A DNA stretch of 64,000 nt from Cyanobium usitatum str. Tous (lineage in GTDB: Bacteria > Cyanobacteriota > Cyanobacteriia > PCC-6307 > Cyanobiaceae), in NCBI RefSeq assembly GCF_963920485.1, contig NZ_OY986431.1:2409351-2473350 (forward strand), given 5' to 3'. The position numbers and the translations under genes were made by a program. The notes under the pieces were generated by a model. The model saw only the letters and a program-made list of their open reading frames with translations. It had not been told where the DNA came from and searched no databases. Below are positions 17,019 to 27,074 of this stretch, in pieces. Positions within the stretch are counted from its first letter, which is position 1, and each line of letters begins with the position of its first letter.

Positions 17019-19877
17019 ATGGCACGTGCTGCCCCATCATCCCGCTGCGGTGGCTCTTTGCGAGCATGGCCCCCCAGCCCCAGCTACGCCGTGACCGAAG
17101 CCCTGACCAAGACCTACGACCCGGCGGGCACGGAAAGCCGCTGGCAGCACGCCTGGGAGAGCAGCGGCGCCTTCCATCCGGATCCCGCTGCGCCCGGCGA
17201 GCCCTTCAGCGTGGTGATTCCGCCGCCGAACGTGACCGGCAGCCTGCACATGGGCCACGCCTTCAACACGGCCCTGATCGACACGATCGTGCGCTTCCAG
17301 CGACTGCGCGGCAAAAACGTGCTCTGCCTGCCCGGCACCGACCACGCCTCGATCGCTGTGCAGACGATCCTTGAAAAGCAGCTCAAAGCCCAAGGCAAAC
17401 GCAAAGAAGACCTTGGCCGCGAAGCCTTTCTGGAGCAGGCCTGGGACTGGAAAGCCGAGAGCGGCGGCACGATCGTGGGCCAGCTGCGCCGGCTCGGTTA
17501 CTCGGTGGATTGGCGGCGGGAGCGCTTCACCCTCGACGCCGGCTGCAGCGCCGCCGTGATCGAAGCCTTCAACCGCCTGCACGAGCAGGGGCTGATCTAC
17601 CGGGGCGAATACCTTGTGAATTGGTGCCCCGCCTCGGGTTCGGCGGTGAGCGATCTGGAGGTGGAGATGAAGGAGGTGGACGGCCACCTCTGGCATTTCC
17701 GCTATCCCTTAAGTGCCGGCAACGGCTTCCTGGAAGTGGCCACCACCCGCCCCGAAACCCTGCTGGGTGACACGGCCGTGGCCGTGAACCCGAAGGATCC
17801 GCGCTACGCGGCGCTGGTGGGCCAGACCCTGACCCTGCCACTGGTGGGCCGCCAGATTCCGATCGTCGCCGACGACCACGTGGACGCCGAGTTCGGCACC
17901 GGCTGCGTCAAGGTGACCCCGGCCCACGACCCCAACGACTTCGCCATCGGCCAGCGCCACAACCTGCCGCTGATCACGGTGATGGCCAAGGACGGCAGCA
18001 TGAACGAAGCGGCCGGCCGCTTCGCCGGCCTGGATCGCTTCGAGGCTCGTCAGGCCGTGGTGGCCGCCATGGAGGCGGAGGGTTTCCTCGTGAAGGTGGA
18101 GGACTACCGCCACAGCGTTCCCTTCTCAGATCGCGGCAAGGTGCCGGTGGAGCCCCTGCTCTCCACCCAGTGGTTTGTGAAAACCGAGCCGCTGGCGGCC
18201 AGCTGCCGGGAGGCCCTTGAGAACGCCGATCCCCGTTTCGTGCCGGAGCGCTGGAGCAAGGTTTACCGCGACTGGCTCACCGACATCCGCGACTGGTGCA
18301 TCTCCCGTCAGTTGTGGTGGGGCCATCGCATTCCCGCCTGGTTTGTGGTGAGTGAAACGGGCGGTGTGATCACCGACAACACGCCCTATGTGGTGGCCCG
18401 CGATGAGTTGGAAGCCATGGCGAAGGCGGAAGCCCAATTTGGCGGCGGCACCCACGCCCATCCCGTGGTGCTGGAGCAGGACCCCGACGCCCTCGACACC
18501 TGGTTTTCCAGCGGCCTATGGCCCTTCTCAACCCTGGGCTGGCCGGATGCCGATGCTGCCGATCTGGAGCGCTGGTATCCCACCAGCGTGCTGGTGACGG
18601 GCTTCGACATCATCTTCTTCTGGGTGGCCCGGATGACGATGATGGCCGGCGCCCTCATGAGTGGGGGGGAAGGTTCTGGAATCCCGTGGATTCCCTTCAG
18701 AGATGTGTATATCCACGGTCTGGTGCGGGATGAACAGAACCGCAAGATGAGCAAGTCCTCTGGCAACGGCATCGATCCGCTGCTGCTGATTGAGCGCTAT
18801 GGCGCCGATGCCCTGCGCTTCGCCCTGGTGCGTGAGGTGGCGGGGGCCGGCCAGGACATTCGCCTCGACTACGACCGCAAATCCGACACCTCCGCCACGG
18901 TGGAGGCCTCGCGCAACTTCGCCAACAAGCTCTGGAATGTCACCCGTTTCGCCTTGATGAACCTGGACGGCGAAACGCCGGCCGCTCTGGGCGAACCCGA
19001 TGCTGCGGCCCTGCAGCTGGCCGATCGCTGGATCCTTTCGCGGCTGGCGCGGGTGAACCGCGAAACGGCGGAGCGCTACGGCAACTACGGCCTGGGCGAG
19101 GCGGCCAAGGGGCTTTATGAGTTCGCCTGGAACGAGGTGTGCGATTGGTATGTGGAGCTGATCAAGCGTCGGCTAAACCCGGGTGAAAACCCGAGCCCAG
19201 CAGCTTTGGCCGACCAGCGCACCGCCCGCGCTGTTTTGGCCAAGGTTCTTGGCGAGTTGCTGGTGATGCTGCATCCGCTGATGCCGCACCTGAGTGAGGA
19301 GCTTTGGCACGGCCTCACTGGCCAGCCAGAGAGCAGCTTTCTGGCCCTGCAGAGCTGGCCGGCGCTTGATCAGGTCGCTCTAAACGACCAGCTTGAGGCC
19401 CAGTTTGCCGAGCTGATCGAGGCGATTCGGGTGGTGCGCAACCTGCGGGCAGTGGCGGGGCTCAAGCCCAGCCAGAGCGCGCCGGTGTCGTTTGTGACTG
19501 GCCGCGCTGAGCTGGCAGCCCTGCTGCAGGAGGCCAGCCCCGACATCACCGCCCTCACCCGAGCCGAGAGCGTGGTGGTGCTTAGCCCCGAGCAGGCCGA
19601 AGCTGCTCCGGCCGCCAAGGCCCTGGCCGGCGTGAGTGGTGAGCTGCAGGTGCTGCTGCCCATCGAGGGCTTGGTGGATCTCGACGCCTTGCGCGGCCGC
19701 CTGGAGAAGGACATCGCCAAGGCCGATAGGGAGATCAAGGGCCTGGCAGGTCGCCTCGCCAATCCAAATTTTGCAGATAAGGCCCCACCTGAGGTGGTGC
19801 TGGAGTGCAAGGCAAACCTGGCCGAAGCCGAAGCCCAGGCGGCCCTGGCCCGCAGGCGCCTGGGGGATTTGGGCTGA
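17019..19877 (+). CDS. valS: Valyl-tRNA synthetase
   Basis: Class I synthetase charging tRNA-Val, with post-transfer editing of threonyl-tRNA. Visible blocks are the family N-terminus [19 protein letters not shown], the HIGH-type motif [12 protein letters not shown], the editing (CP1) region with [17 protein letters not shown], the KMSKS-type motif [12 protein letters not shown], the anticodon-binding domain and a C-terminal coiled coil ([22 protein letters not shown]) that binds tRNA. The start is uncertain: ATG at 17019 has GAGGG 8 nt upstream and is preferred; a GTG at 17091 would begin just before the conserved part, and ATG at 16974 lies directly after the previous stop. About 952 residues from 17019. 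Confidence 0.96.
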   Translation: MARAAPSSRCGGSLRAWPPSPSYAVTEALTKTYDPAGTESRWQHAWESSGAFHPDPAAPGEPFSVVIPPPNVTGSLHMGHAFNTALIDTIVRFQRLRGKNVLCLPGTDHASIAVQTILEKQLKAQGKRKEDLGREAFLEQAWDWKAESGGTIVGQLRRLGYSVDWRRERFTLDAGCSAAVIEAFNRLHEQGLIYRGEYLVNWCPASGSAVSDLEVEMKEVDGHLWHFRYPLSAGNGFLEVATTRPETLLGDTAVAVNPKDPRYAALVGQTLTLPLVGRQIPIVADDHVDAEFGTGCVKVTPAHDPNDFAIGQRHNLPLITVMAKDGSMNEAAGRFAGLDRFEARQAVVAAMEAEGFLVKVEDYRHSVPFSDRGKVPVEPLLSTQWFVKTEPLAASCREALENADPRFVPERWSKVYRDWLTDIRDWCISRQLWWGHRIPAWFVVSETGGVITDNTPYVVARDELEAMAKAEAQFGGGTHAHPVVLEQDPDALDTWFSSGLWPFSTLGWPDADAADLERWYPTSVLVTGFDIIFFWVARMTMMAGALMSGGEGSGIPWIPFRDVYIHGLVRDEQNRKMSKSSGNGIDPLLLIERYGADALRFALVREVAGAGQDIRLDYDRKSDTSATVEASRNFANKLWNVTRFALMNLDGETPAALGEPDAAALQLADRWILSRLARVNRETAERYGNYGLGEAAKGLYEFAWNEVCDWYVELIKRRLNPGENPSPAALADQRTARAVLAKVLGELLVMLHPLMPHLSEELWHGLTGQPESSFLALQSWPALDQVALNDQLEAQFAELIEAIRVVRNLRAVAGLKPSQSAPVSFVTGRAELAALLQEASPDITALTRAESVVVLSPEQAEAAPAAKALAGVSGELQVLLPIEGLVDLDALRGRLEKDIAKADREIKGLAGRLANPNFADKAPPEVVLECKANLAEAEAQAALARRRLGDLG

Positions 19878-19884
19878 TCTGGCC

Positions 19885-20619
19885 TCAGGCGCTCGCCACC
19901 AGTCGGCCGTCCTCCAGGTTCACCACTCGGTCCGCGATATCGAGGATCTTGTTGTCGTGGGTCACCATCACGATCGCGGCGCCGTGGCTGTCGGCCAGCT
20001 GGCGGAACAGGTCGACCACATCGCGACCGGAGGTCTTGTCGAGGGCTGCGGTGGGTTCATCGGCCAGCAGCAATCGGGGGCTAGGGGCCAGGGCGCGGGC
20101 GATCGCCACCCGCTGCTTCTGGCCGCCGGAGAGTTTCTCGGGGTAGTAATGCACCCGTTCCCCCAGTCCCACGTGGCCCAGCATGGCGGCGGCGCAGTCA
20201 TCCATCGCCAGCCGGCCTTGCCCCAGCCAGACGGGGCTGACCTCCAGGCCGAAGCGCACGTTCTCCAGGGCCGTTAGGTAGGGCAGCAGATTGTGGGCCT
20301 GGAAGATGAAGCCGGCCTGGCGCCGCAGCCGGGTCAGGGTTGTGTTGTCGGCCTCCAGCAGCTCTTCACCCAGCACCCGCAGGCTGCCGCTCTGGGCGGC
20401 CCGCAGGCCGCCGAGCATGGTCAGCAGGGTGGTCTTGCCCGAGCCGGAGGGGCCGGTGAGGATCACGATCTCGCCGGCATGAACGGTCAGGTTGATGTCG
20501 TAGAGCACCTGCTTGGCGGTTTCCCCCTCGCCGAACCAGTGGTTCAGATGCTGCACCTCGATCCGCAGCTCGCGCCCGGTGTGATCGGGTGAGCCGGCTG
20601 CAGCGTCCAGCGGCCCCAT
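19885..20619 (-). CDS. devA: ABC exporter ATP-binding protein, DevA type
   Basis: A 244-residue ATPase of a MacB/DevA-class exporter. Walker A is GPSGSGKTT, the Q-loop lies in GFIFQAHNLLPYLTALENV, the signature is LSGGQKQRVAIARAL, Walker B is LLLADEPTAALD, and the H-loop is VMVTHDNKI. The start overlaps the devC stop by one base (TGATG). It is third in the devB-devC-devA operon. In heterocyst formers the DevBCA complex exports glycolipids through a TolC-like channel. In a unicellular host the substrate must differ and is unknown; paralogues are widespread in cyanobacteria. Confidence 0.92.
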   Translation of the reverse strand: MGPLDAAAGSPDHTGRELRIEVQHLNHWFGEGETAKQVLYDINLTVHAGEIVILTGPSGSGKTTLLTMLGGLRAAQSGSLRVLGEELLEADNTTLTRLRRQAGFIFQAHNLLPYLTALENVRFGLEVSPVWLGQGRLAMDDCAAAMLGHVGLGERVHYYPEKLSGGQKQRVAIARALAPSPRLLLADEPTAALDKTSGRDVVDLFRQLADSHGAAIVMVTHDNKILDIADRVVNLEDGRLVASA

Positions 20620-21788
20620 CAGAAGATGTCGGCGGGATCGAGCCGCCGCAACTTGCCGGTGGCCAGCCAGCCCGATCCGGCCGCCATCGTCAGGGTCAGG
20701 GCGAACACCGCAACGGCTCGCTGGGCGGTCATGGCGATCAGCAGCGAGGTGGAGTTGGCCAGTACGGCATAGAGCCCGATCGCCAGCACCAGGCTGGGCA
20801 CGAAGGCCAGGGCAGCCAGCAGCACCGATTCCTGCACGATGATGCCGACGACGAAGCGATCGCTGTAGCCCATCGCCTTCATCGTGGCGTATTCCGGCAG
20901 GTGATCACTGACGTCGGAATAGAGAATCTGGTAGACGATGATTGCGCCGACGATCAGGCCCACCAGCACCCCCAGGTTGAAGATCAGACCAAAGGAGGTG
21001 TTGTTGCGCCAGTGGTCCACCTCCACCGCCTCCAGCTGCTGGAGGGTCAGCACCCTGACCGATGGATCGAGAAAGCTCGCCAGGGTGGCCTGCACCTGTT
21101 CTCGGCTGACGCCCGGATGCAGCTGGATCACGCCGAGCTGGATGTCGTCATTGCTCTGATCGGGGAACCAGGTCTTGAAGTTGCTAGCCGACGTCAGCAG
21201 GTTGATGTCGGCGGCGAAGGTGAGGCCCATGGTGAACAGGCCGTTGACCACGGCCCGCTTGCCGCGCAGCTCGGTGTCGTAGTAGCCGTCTTTGGCCACC
21301 ACCTGGGCCACTGGACCGGCCGCCTTCTTGGAGAGGGTGTCGAAGAAGAGCCCATCGGGGCGCAGCAACTTGCCGCGATCGGCCTCTAGTTCGGGGATGC
21401 GTAGGGCTGGATTCTCCGGCGCCAGACCAAAAATCAGGGCCTGCTTTTTCTCGCGACTGTCGCGGTTCAGCCAGTCGGTCTTGCCGATGTACAGCGGTGT
21501 CACCGCTTCCACCCCCTGCACCCCCAGGGCCTGCATCAGGCGGCTGCGCGGCAGGTTGAGCGGTTCGCCCAGGTTGGTGTAGCGGCGGCTCACCATCACC
21601 AGCTCGCCATTGAGGCGCTGCAGCGGCCGCTTCTGGCTGGCGTACAACCCGCTGGCCAGCCCCAGCTGGAAGAACACCAGCACGTTGGCGAAGCTGACAC
21701 CGGCGATCGCGGCCAGCAGCCGCATCGGTCGATGGCTGGTCTGCCGCCAGGCCAGGGGCGTGCGGCGCAGCGCGGCGAACGGGTTCAT
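20619..21788 (-). CDS. devC: ABC exporter permease, DevC type
   Basis: A 389-residue FtsX/MacB-like permease. There is one hydrophobic segment near the N-terminus (~24-45, AAIAGVSFANVLVFFQLGLASGL), a large extracytoplasmic region (~50-255) and three C-terminal segments around GLIFNLGVLVGLIVGAIIVYQILYSD, ALAFVPSLVLAIGLYAVLA and AVAVFALTLTMAAGSGWLA. The text between them (LPEYATMKAMGYSDRFV) is the coupling-helix region typical of this family. Its start overlaps the devB stop as ATGA and its stop overlaps devA, so the three genes form a tight operon. Confidence 0.92.
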   Translation of the reverse strand: MNPFAALRRTPLAWRQTSHRPMRLLAAIAGVSFANVLVFFQLGLASGLYASQKRPLQRLNGELVMVSRRYTNLGEPLNLPRSRLMQALGVQGVEAVTPLYIGKTDWLNRDSREKKQALIFGLAPENPALRIPELEADRGKLLRPDGLFFDTLSKKAAGPVAQVVAKDGYYDTELRGKRAVVNGLFTMGLTFAADINLLTSASNFKTWFPDQSNDDIQLGVIQLHPGVSREQVQATLASFLDPSVRVLTLQQLEAVEVDHWRNNTSFGLIFNLGVLVGLIVGAIIVYQILYSDVSDHLPEYATMKAMGYSDRFVVGIIVQESVLLAALAFVPSLVLAIGLYAVLANSTSLLIAMTAQRAVAVFALTLTMAAGSGWLATGKLRRLDPADIF

Positions 21789-22855
21789 GGCGCGCCACTC
21801 AGGACGCGATCCCGGGCCGCCTTCTGGTCAGCCTGCTGGGCCGCGGTCAGCGGGGAGAACAGCACATTGACCTGCAGGTAGTTCAGATGGCTGGCGAGGG
21901 CCGACTCCTGCGGGGTAAGGCCGATCTTCACTTCCAGCACTCGCCGGTCCAGGTTCTCGCCGGCCTGGCCACTGAACACGGTCTGACGGCTGACCTCCCG
22001 GGCAATCTCCACCACCTGGCCCTCCACCTTGCGGCCCTTGAAACCATCCGCACTGAGGCTGGCCTTCTGACCCAGGGCGATCATCGGCCGATCGCTCTGA
22101 TAAACCTCGGCGATCACGCCCATGCGGCTGCTGTCGCCCATTTCCAGCAGGCCATCCTCACCAACCTTGTCGCCGGGGCGGGCATGCACCTTGAAGACGG
22201 TGCCGGAGAACGGCGCCAGCACCGTGGCCTTGGCCCGTTCGGTCTTGTCCTTGTCCAGGGAGGCCCGGCTGGAACGCAGATCCTCCACCAGGGTTGCCTT
22301 GGTGGCGATCGCTTCGGCCACCTGGGCCTTGGCGCTGCTTTCGTCAGCCTGCAGCTTTTCGACCCGGTTGGCGCTGGTCGCCCCTGCGGCGAACAGTTGC
22401 TCGGCTCGGCGTGCCTCGGCACTGGCCTGGCCCAGGTCGGCCTTGTATCGGGCGATGACGCTGTCCTGGGCGGCCAGCTTGCTCTCGGCCACGCGGATCT
22501 CCGCCTCGGATTTGCGCACACTGCTCTCCAGGGTGTCGATGCTTTCGAGCACCGCCAGAGGTTGGCCTTTACGCACCTCCTGGCCTTCCTTCACCAGGAT
22601 CTCCCGCACCCGGTCATTGCTCAGGGAACTGGGCACCGACACCTGGCTGATGCCGCCCAGGGGCTCGATCCGACCCAGGGCGGACACCTGGCGGGGCAGC
22701 AGCGGTACGGCCTTCCGCGCTTCGACCTGCTTCTGCTGGCGTTGCTGCCACAGGCGAGTGCCGAGGCCGGCAAGCAGCACCAGGGCGAGCAGGGCCGCCA
22801 CCAGCTGCCAGGGTCCGCGCCCCCCCTTGCGACCCGTGGGACTGGGCATGGTCAT
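21785..22855 (-). CDS. devB: ABC exporter membrane fusion protein, DevB type (HlyD family)
   Basis: A 356-residue periplasmic adaptor. A short basic N-terminus is followed by a membrane anchor (~17-33, LVAALLALVLLAGLGTRLW), then a lipoyl-like half-motif (GRIEPLGGISQVSVPSS ... GQEVRKGQPLAVLE) and long heptad-like helices (~115-225) forming the hairpin. The second half-motif is KATVLAPFSGTVFKVHARPGDKV and the beta-barrel part contains QKASLSADGFKGRKVEGQVVEIA. Genes devC and devA follow with overlaps. The divergent VTT-family gene starts 72 bp away, so promoters for both directions lie in 22856-22927. Confidence 0.92.
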   Translation of the reverse strand: MTMPSPTGRKGGRGPWQLVAALLALVLLAGLGTRLWQQRQQKQVEARKAVPLLPRQVSALGRIEPLGGISQVSVPSSLSNDRVREILVKEGQEVRKGQPLAVLESIDTLESSVRKSEAEIRVAESKLAAQDSVIARYKADLGQASAEARRAEQLFAAGATSANRVEKLQADESSAKAQVAEAIATKATLVEDLRSSRASLDKDKTERAKATVLAPFSGTVFKVHARPGDKVGEDGLLEMGDSSRMGVIAEVYQSDRPMIALGQKASLSADGFKGRKVEGQVVEIAREVSRQTVFSGQAGENLDRRVLEVKIGLTPQESALASHLNYLQVNVLFSPLTAAQQADQKAARDRVLSGAP

Positions 22856-22927
22856 CGTTGGATGTGTCCTCGCCTGGGCCGGTTATAGGGGCGCCGGGCT
22901 GGCTCTGCCCACCGCTAGGGTTCGTTC

Positions 22928-23536
22928 ATGGATGGATCGGCGCTGCTCGACCAGCTGCTGCCCGCCCTGCGCTCTCCTGCAGGTGCCCTGGCCTTTGTGC
23001 CCCTTTACGCCCTCTGGGTAACCCTGCTGCTGCCAGGGGTATGGGCTTCGATGCTGGCTGGCGCCCTGTATGGCACCTGGTGGGGCAGCCTGATTGTGTT
23101 TGTAGGGGCCTGCCTGGGGGCCGAGGCCGCTTTCCTGCTCGGCCGCACCTGGCTGCGCAATTGGGCGCGCCGGCGGCTGGCGGCGGTGCCGAAGCTGCTG
23201 GCGATCGAGCAGGCGGTGAGCCGGGAGGGCCTGAAGCTGGTGCTGCTCACCCGACTCTCGCCGGCCTTTCCCTTCTCCCTGCTCAACTTTGCCTATGGCC
23301 TCAGTGAGGTGAGCCTGCGCGACTACTCCATTGGCTTAATCGGCATCCTGCCCGGCACGATCCTGTTTTGCGGCCTGGGCGCCTTGGCCGGTGATGTGGC
23401 CCGCTTCGGCGATGTGCTCTCCGGCGAGGCCGATGCCGGCACCTGGGCCCTGCGCATAGGCGGCCTGCTGGCCACCGTCGCCAGCGTTTGGTTGGTGGGA
23501 AGGGCGGCGCAGCGGGCGCTTCAGGTTAAGGATTGA
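22928..23536 (+). CDS. TVP38/TMEM64 (VTT-domain) membrane protein
   Basis: A 202-residue integral membrane protein of the VTT/DedA-like superfamily. It has an N-terminal reentrant-like region (FVPLYALWVTLLLPGVWASMLAGALYGTWWGSLIVFVGACLGAEAAFLLGR), with the family's early Pro-Gly and G-x-x-(F/Y)-G features. The typical central F-x-x-(R/K)-hydrophobic pattern appears as VLLTRLSPAFPFSLLNFAYGLS, and there are two further hydrophobic stretches. Family members are implicated in lipid scrambling or transport and membrane homeostasis; its substrate is unknown. It is divergent from devB. Confidence 0.88.
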   Translation: MDGSALLDQLLPALRSPAGALAFVPLYALWVTLLLPGVWASMLAGALYGTWWGSLIVFVGACLGAEAAFLLGRTWLRNWARRRLAAVPKLLAIEQAVSREGLKLVLLTRLSPAFPFSLLNFAYGLSEVSLRDYSIGLIGILPGTILFCGLGALAGDVARFGDVLSGEADAGTWALRIGGLLATVASVWLVGRAAQRALQVKD

Positions 23537-23664
23537 TTGTGATTAGAGGGGCTTTGTGATGAGCTTTGCGGTGGACTTGTTGTCTGTACGACATCACTGC
23601 CAATTTTGCCTAAATCCCTAACCAAGCCATAAACAGCGGGGGCTGGTGCTCAGGCCACGGTGAT

Positions 23665-23685
23665 GTCAGACCGCATTTGTCTGAC
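23665..23685 (+). promoter_or_regulatory. 7-bp hairpin directly before a start codon
   Basis: A perfect inverted repeat GTCAGAC-(CGCATTT)-GTCTGAC ends two bases before ATG 23688 of the PhoX-like gene. It occupies the position of the ribosome-binding site, and no other Shine-Dalgarno-like stretch is seen there. It could be an operator or an RNA hairpin limiting translation; chance is not excluded. Confidence 0.5.
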
Positions 23686-23687
23686 CC

Positions 23688-26600
23688 ATGGCTCCCGCCC
23701 CCAAGGCCAAATCCAGCGTCAATTTCGAAGTCCCGGCTGCTGCCCGCAAATCGGAGAGTGCCGTTCAAATAGCAGCACCTGCAGTCGCACCAGCACCTGC
23801 AGCCGCACCAGCATCAGCACCTGCGGCCCCGGCTCTGGCCAACCGCAGCTACGACCGTAAGGACGACCGCAAGGACGACCGCAAGGACGATCGCGATGAC
23901 GACCGCGATGACGACCGGCGCGGCCGCGGCAAGCCCCCGGCTCCTGCTAATCCCCTGCTGGGTAGCCTCGACCTGACGCCCACCGGTACCTCGGGCGAGC
24001 AGTTCCAGACAGAGATCTCTGCCACCGTGACTACCGGCGGCAAGTTGTTTGTGCTCTCAAGTGGCGGCGGCAGCACCTTGCAGGTGACTGATGCCACCAC
24101 CGCGTCGGCCCCGGTCTTGCTGGACCGAGTGACCTATGGCGGCGGCTACGTCTCCACATCCGTAGCCAGCTACGGCAACCTTCTGGCTGTGGCCCTGTCG
24201 CCGGCCGACTACGACACCAGCGGCGGCAAGGGCCTGGTGCGCTTCTATCGCGTTGGCGTCAACGCCACTCTCACCCAGATTGCCGATGTTTTGGTTGGCT
24301 ATCTGCCCGATGGGATCGCCTTCAATCAAACCGGCACCAAGCTGGTGATTGCCAATGAAGGACAGCCTGCGGCTGGATACACCCTGGATCGCCCGGGCAG
24401 CATCGGCATCATCGATATCAAAGGTCGCACCGGCCGAGAGCGCTTCAGCTACAACGACCTCGGCTTTGCCGGCATCACCCTGCCTGAGGGAGTCCGTATC
24501 TCCGGTCCCGCTGGCACCACCCAGGCCAACGACATCGAGCCCGAATACGTCTCGATCCTGGGCAAGTACGCCTACGTGACCCTGCAAGAGAACAACGCCG
24601 TTGCGAAGGTCAACCTGGCTACCAACAAGATCGAGAAGATCTTCTCCCTGGGAACGGTTGACTACAGCACCCAGCTGGTGGATCTGAGCGACAAGGATGG
24701 TGGTTTTAAGCCACTGTTGGGCCAGGCCTATGAGGGCCTCAGGATGCCCGACGGCATCGCCGCCTACAGAGTCAAAGGCAAGGACTACTTCATCACCGCC
24801 AATGAGGGTGATGGCCGTGAGTATTTCGCCATCGGTGCTGATCCTGATGAGGATGATCCCGTCTACACCGATGAAGAGCGCGGTTCGGGCAATGCCGACC
24901 GAGTGAAGCGCCTGACAGATGACGCCACCGTTGGCAGTGAAGATCGCATCACCACCTTCGGCAGCCGCAGCATCACCATTTTCGATGGTGACACCGGCAC
25001 CGTGCTTTGGGACAGCGGCAACACCCTGCAGACGATCGCTTTTGCCGCCGGTGTGTATAGCGACGCTCGCAGCGATGACAAGGGCGTGGAGCCCGAGGGC
25101 GTGGTGGTCGCCAAGGTGGACGGCCGCACCTACGCCATCGTCTCGCTGGAGCGGGGCGTCAGCTCGATGCTGGCCGTTTTCGACGTGAGCGATCCCACCG
25201 CCGGTCAGTTTGTGACCAGCACGGTGATCGCCGGCAGCATCTCCCCTGAAGGCCTGAAGGTGGTGGACGCCAAGCAGAGCCCCACGGGCCGCGCCCAGCT
25301 GATCGTGTCCAATGAGGTGTCCAACACCCTCAATGTGTTTGATCTCGAGGCCCTGATCGCCGCGCCTCCGGTGGCCGGCGCAGGCACCTTTGCCAGCACG
25401 ATGATCAAGGACGTGGAGGGTGGGCCCACCCTGGAGATCAGCAACCTGCTCACTAATGGTGAATTCACCAACGGCCTCAATCCTGGCGATAGCGTTTACA
25501 CTGCTCCCGGCATCTTTGACGGTCTCGGTGCTTACGACAATGGCGATGGCACCTACACCGTGCTCGCCAACAGTGAGCTTGGTAACACCGTTGGCTATAG
25601 CTACTTGGTGGATGGCGTGGCTCTGACTGGTGCCCGTATCAGCAAGTTCATCATCGACAAGGATGTAGATGATGACGCCTCCAATGGCTATCAGTCGGCC
25701 ATGATCTCCGGCGGCATTGCCTATAGCGAGATCTATGACGTCAACGGAGTGGAGGTGACCGATGCAACCCAGATCAATAAGGGCTTCAGCCGCTTCTGCT
25801 CCTCCAGCTTCGAGCAGGCCGATCGCTTCGGCGCTGGCCGTGGCTTCGTGGATAACATTTATCTCACGGGTGAGGAGAGCGACGAAGGTCTGTTCTGGGC
25901 CCTAGACACCGAGAGTGATGCCATCTGGGCGCTGCCCGGCCTGGGCCGCGGCGGTTGGGAAACCGCCGTTCAGGTTGACACCGGCAGCGTCAACACGGTG
26001 GGAGTCCTGTTGATGGATGACAACACCGCCCCGATCTACCTGTGGGTGGGCGAGAAGGCGACTGCTGAAGGAGTTGGCTTCCTAGAGCGCAATGGTCTGG
26101 CTGCCAGCAGCGGAAATCTCTACACCTGGGTTCCCACCGATGGCAGCATCGGTACGGACGCTGGCACATCTGGGGTTCCCGATTCCGCCGACCTCAATGC
26201 CCTGGCCCTTGGGGCCACTGCCGCCGGCAGCTGGGAGCTGGTGGGCACGGGCGCCCAGGTGGCCGAATGGGATGAAGCCACCTTGCGTACCAATGCCAAT
26301 GACCTTGGGGCGCTGCAACTCAGCCGCCTGGAGGATGCCTCGATCAATCCCAATGATGGTCAACAGGTGGTCTTCGCCACCACGGGCAATGGCGACTTCG
26401 GTGCTGCCGATACCTTTGGCAACCTGATCACTCTTGATCTCAGTGGCGCCTTTGACGGCAACGGCCTGATTGCCGGTGACAACAGCACCGGTCTGGAAGT
26501 GATCTACGACGGCGACCGTCAGATCGCCGATTGGGATGCTGCTAATGGTGTCACCAAGAACGGCATCATTGATGCTGATGAGCAGGGCGCCTTTGGTGCC

Positions 26601-27014
26601 ACCATCATCCGCAACCCGGACAACCTCACCTGGTCGCCCGATGGCTCGATCTACGTGCAAGAAGACAAGTCTATCCCCTCAGCCTATTTCGCACAGGAGG
26701 AATCCTCGATCTGGAAGGTGAGTCCTACGGACACGGATCCAGTTACCGGTCAGGCTGATGCTGAGCGTTGGCTGCAGATCGATCGCAGCGCCGTGCCCAC
26801 GGACTACGGCCAGACCGACACGAAGACAACTGATTTCGGCAACTGGGAATCGTCGGGCATCATCGATGTCTCCGACATCTACGGCGAAGCCGCCGGCAGC
26901 ATGTTCCTCTCCGATGTCCAGGCACACAGCCTCACCAATGGCAACATTGCGGGCAATGGCTACCTCGCGCAGGGCGGTCAGCTCAACCTGATTCAGAACC
27001 CAGATTTGATCTGA
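23688..27014 (+). CDS. Large secreted-type PhoX-like / choice-of-anchor-I fusion protein
   Basis: A 1108-residue protein. Residues 1-~52 are Ala/Pro-rich; ~55-82 is a charged repeat of Asp-Arg-Lys-Asp units. From ~88 to ~575 comes a beta-propeller-like 'choice-of-anchor I' region (ANEGQPAAGY, DIEPEYVSILGKYAYVTLQENNAVAKV, GLRMPDGIAAYRVKGKDYFITANEGDGREY). From ~580 to the end is a PhoX/DUF839-like region (GAYDNGDGTYTVLANSELGN, RFCSSSFEQ, IYLTGEESDEGLFWALD, NPDNLTWSPDGSIYVQEDK). By family this suggests a calcium/iron phosphoesterase or an esterase-like surface protein for phosphate scavenging. No classical signal peptide is visible, so its route out of the cell, if any, is unclear. A hairpin precedes the start and a strong terminator follows. 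Confidence 0.75.
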   Translation: MAPAPKAKSSVNFEVPAAARKSESAVQIAAPAVAPAPAAAPASAPAAPALANRSYDRKDDRKDDRKDDRDDDRDDDRRGRGKPPAPANPLLGSLDLTPTGTSGEQFQTEISATVTTGGKLFVLSSGGGSTLQVTDATTASAPVLLDRVTYGGGYVSTSVASYGNLLAVALSPADYDTSGGKGLVRFYRVGVNATLTQIADVLVGYLPDGIAFNQTGTKLVIANEGQPAAGYTLDRPGSIGIIDIKGRTGRERFSYNDLGFAGITLPEGVRISGPAGTTQANDIEPEYVSILGKYAYVTLQENNAVAKVNLATNKIEKIFSLGTVDYSTQLVDLSDKDGGFKPLLGQAYEGLRMPDGIAAYRVKGKDYFITANEGDGREYFAIGADPDEDDPVYTDEERGSGNADRVKRLTDDATVGSEDRITTFGSRSITIFDGDTGTVLWDSGNTLQTIAFAAGVYSDARSDDKGVEPEGVVVAKVDGRTYAIVSLERGVSSMLAVFDVSDPTAGQFVTSTVIAGSISPEGLKVVDAKQSPTGRAQLIVSNEVSNTLNVFDLEALIAAPPVAGAGTFASTMIKDVEGGPTLEISNLLTNGEFTNGLNPGDSVYTAPGIFDGLGAYDNGDGTYTVLANSELGNTVGYSYLVDGVALTGARISKFIIDKDVDDDASNGYQSAMISGGIAYSEIYDVNGVEVTDATQINKGFSRFCSSSFEQADRFGAGRGFVDNIYLTGEESDEGLFWALDTESDAIWALPGLGRGGWETAVQVDTGSVNTVGVLLMDDNTAPIYLWVGEKATAEGVGFLERNGLAASSGNLYTWVPTDGSIGTDAGTSGVPDSADLNALALGATAAGSWELVGTGAQVAEWDEATLRTNANDLGALQLSRLEDASINPNDGQQVVFATTGNGDFGAADTFGNLITLDLSGAFDGNGLIAGDNSTGLEVIYDGDRQIADWDAANGVTKNGIIDADEQGAFGATIIRNPDNLTWSPDGSIYVQEDKSIPSAYFAQEESSIWKVSPTDTDPVTGQADAERWLQIDRSAVPTDYGQTDTKTTDFGNWESSGIIDVSDIYGEAAGSMFLSDVQAHSLTNGNIAGNGYLAQGGQLNLIQNPDLI

Positions 27015-27049
27015 GTCCAGCCGGCTTCATTCGCCTGCTCCGTATCCAT

Positions 27050-27074
27050 GGGCCCCTTAACGGGGCCCTTTTTT
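27050..27074 (+). terminator. Rho-independent terminator
   Basis: A perfect 7-bp stem GGGCCCC (27050-27056) / GGGGCCC (27062-27068) with the loop TTAAC is followed immediately by six T. It lies 36 bp after the PhoX-like gene's stop and should end that transcript. The T-run contains the stop codon of the small convergent reading frame. Confidence 0.93.

Noticed and set aside
21887-22888. 333-codon frame opposite devB
   Set aside because: Shadow frame, Gly/His/Leu-rich with no domain; devB fits its family and operon.
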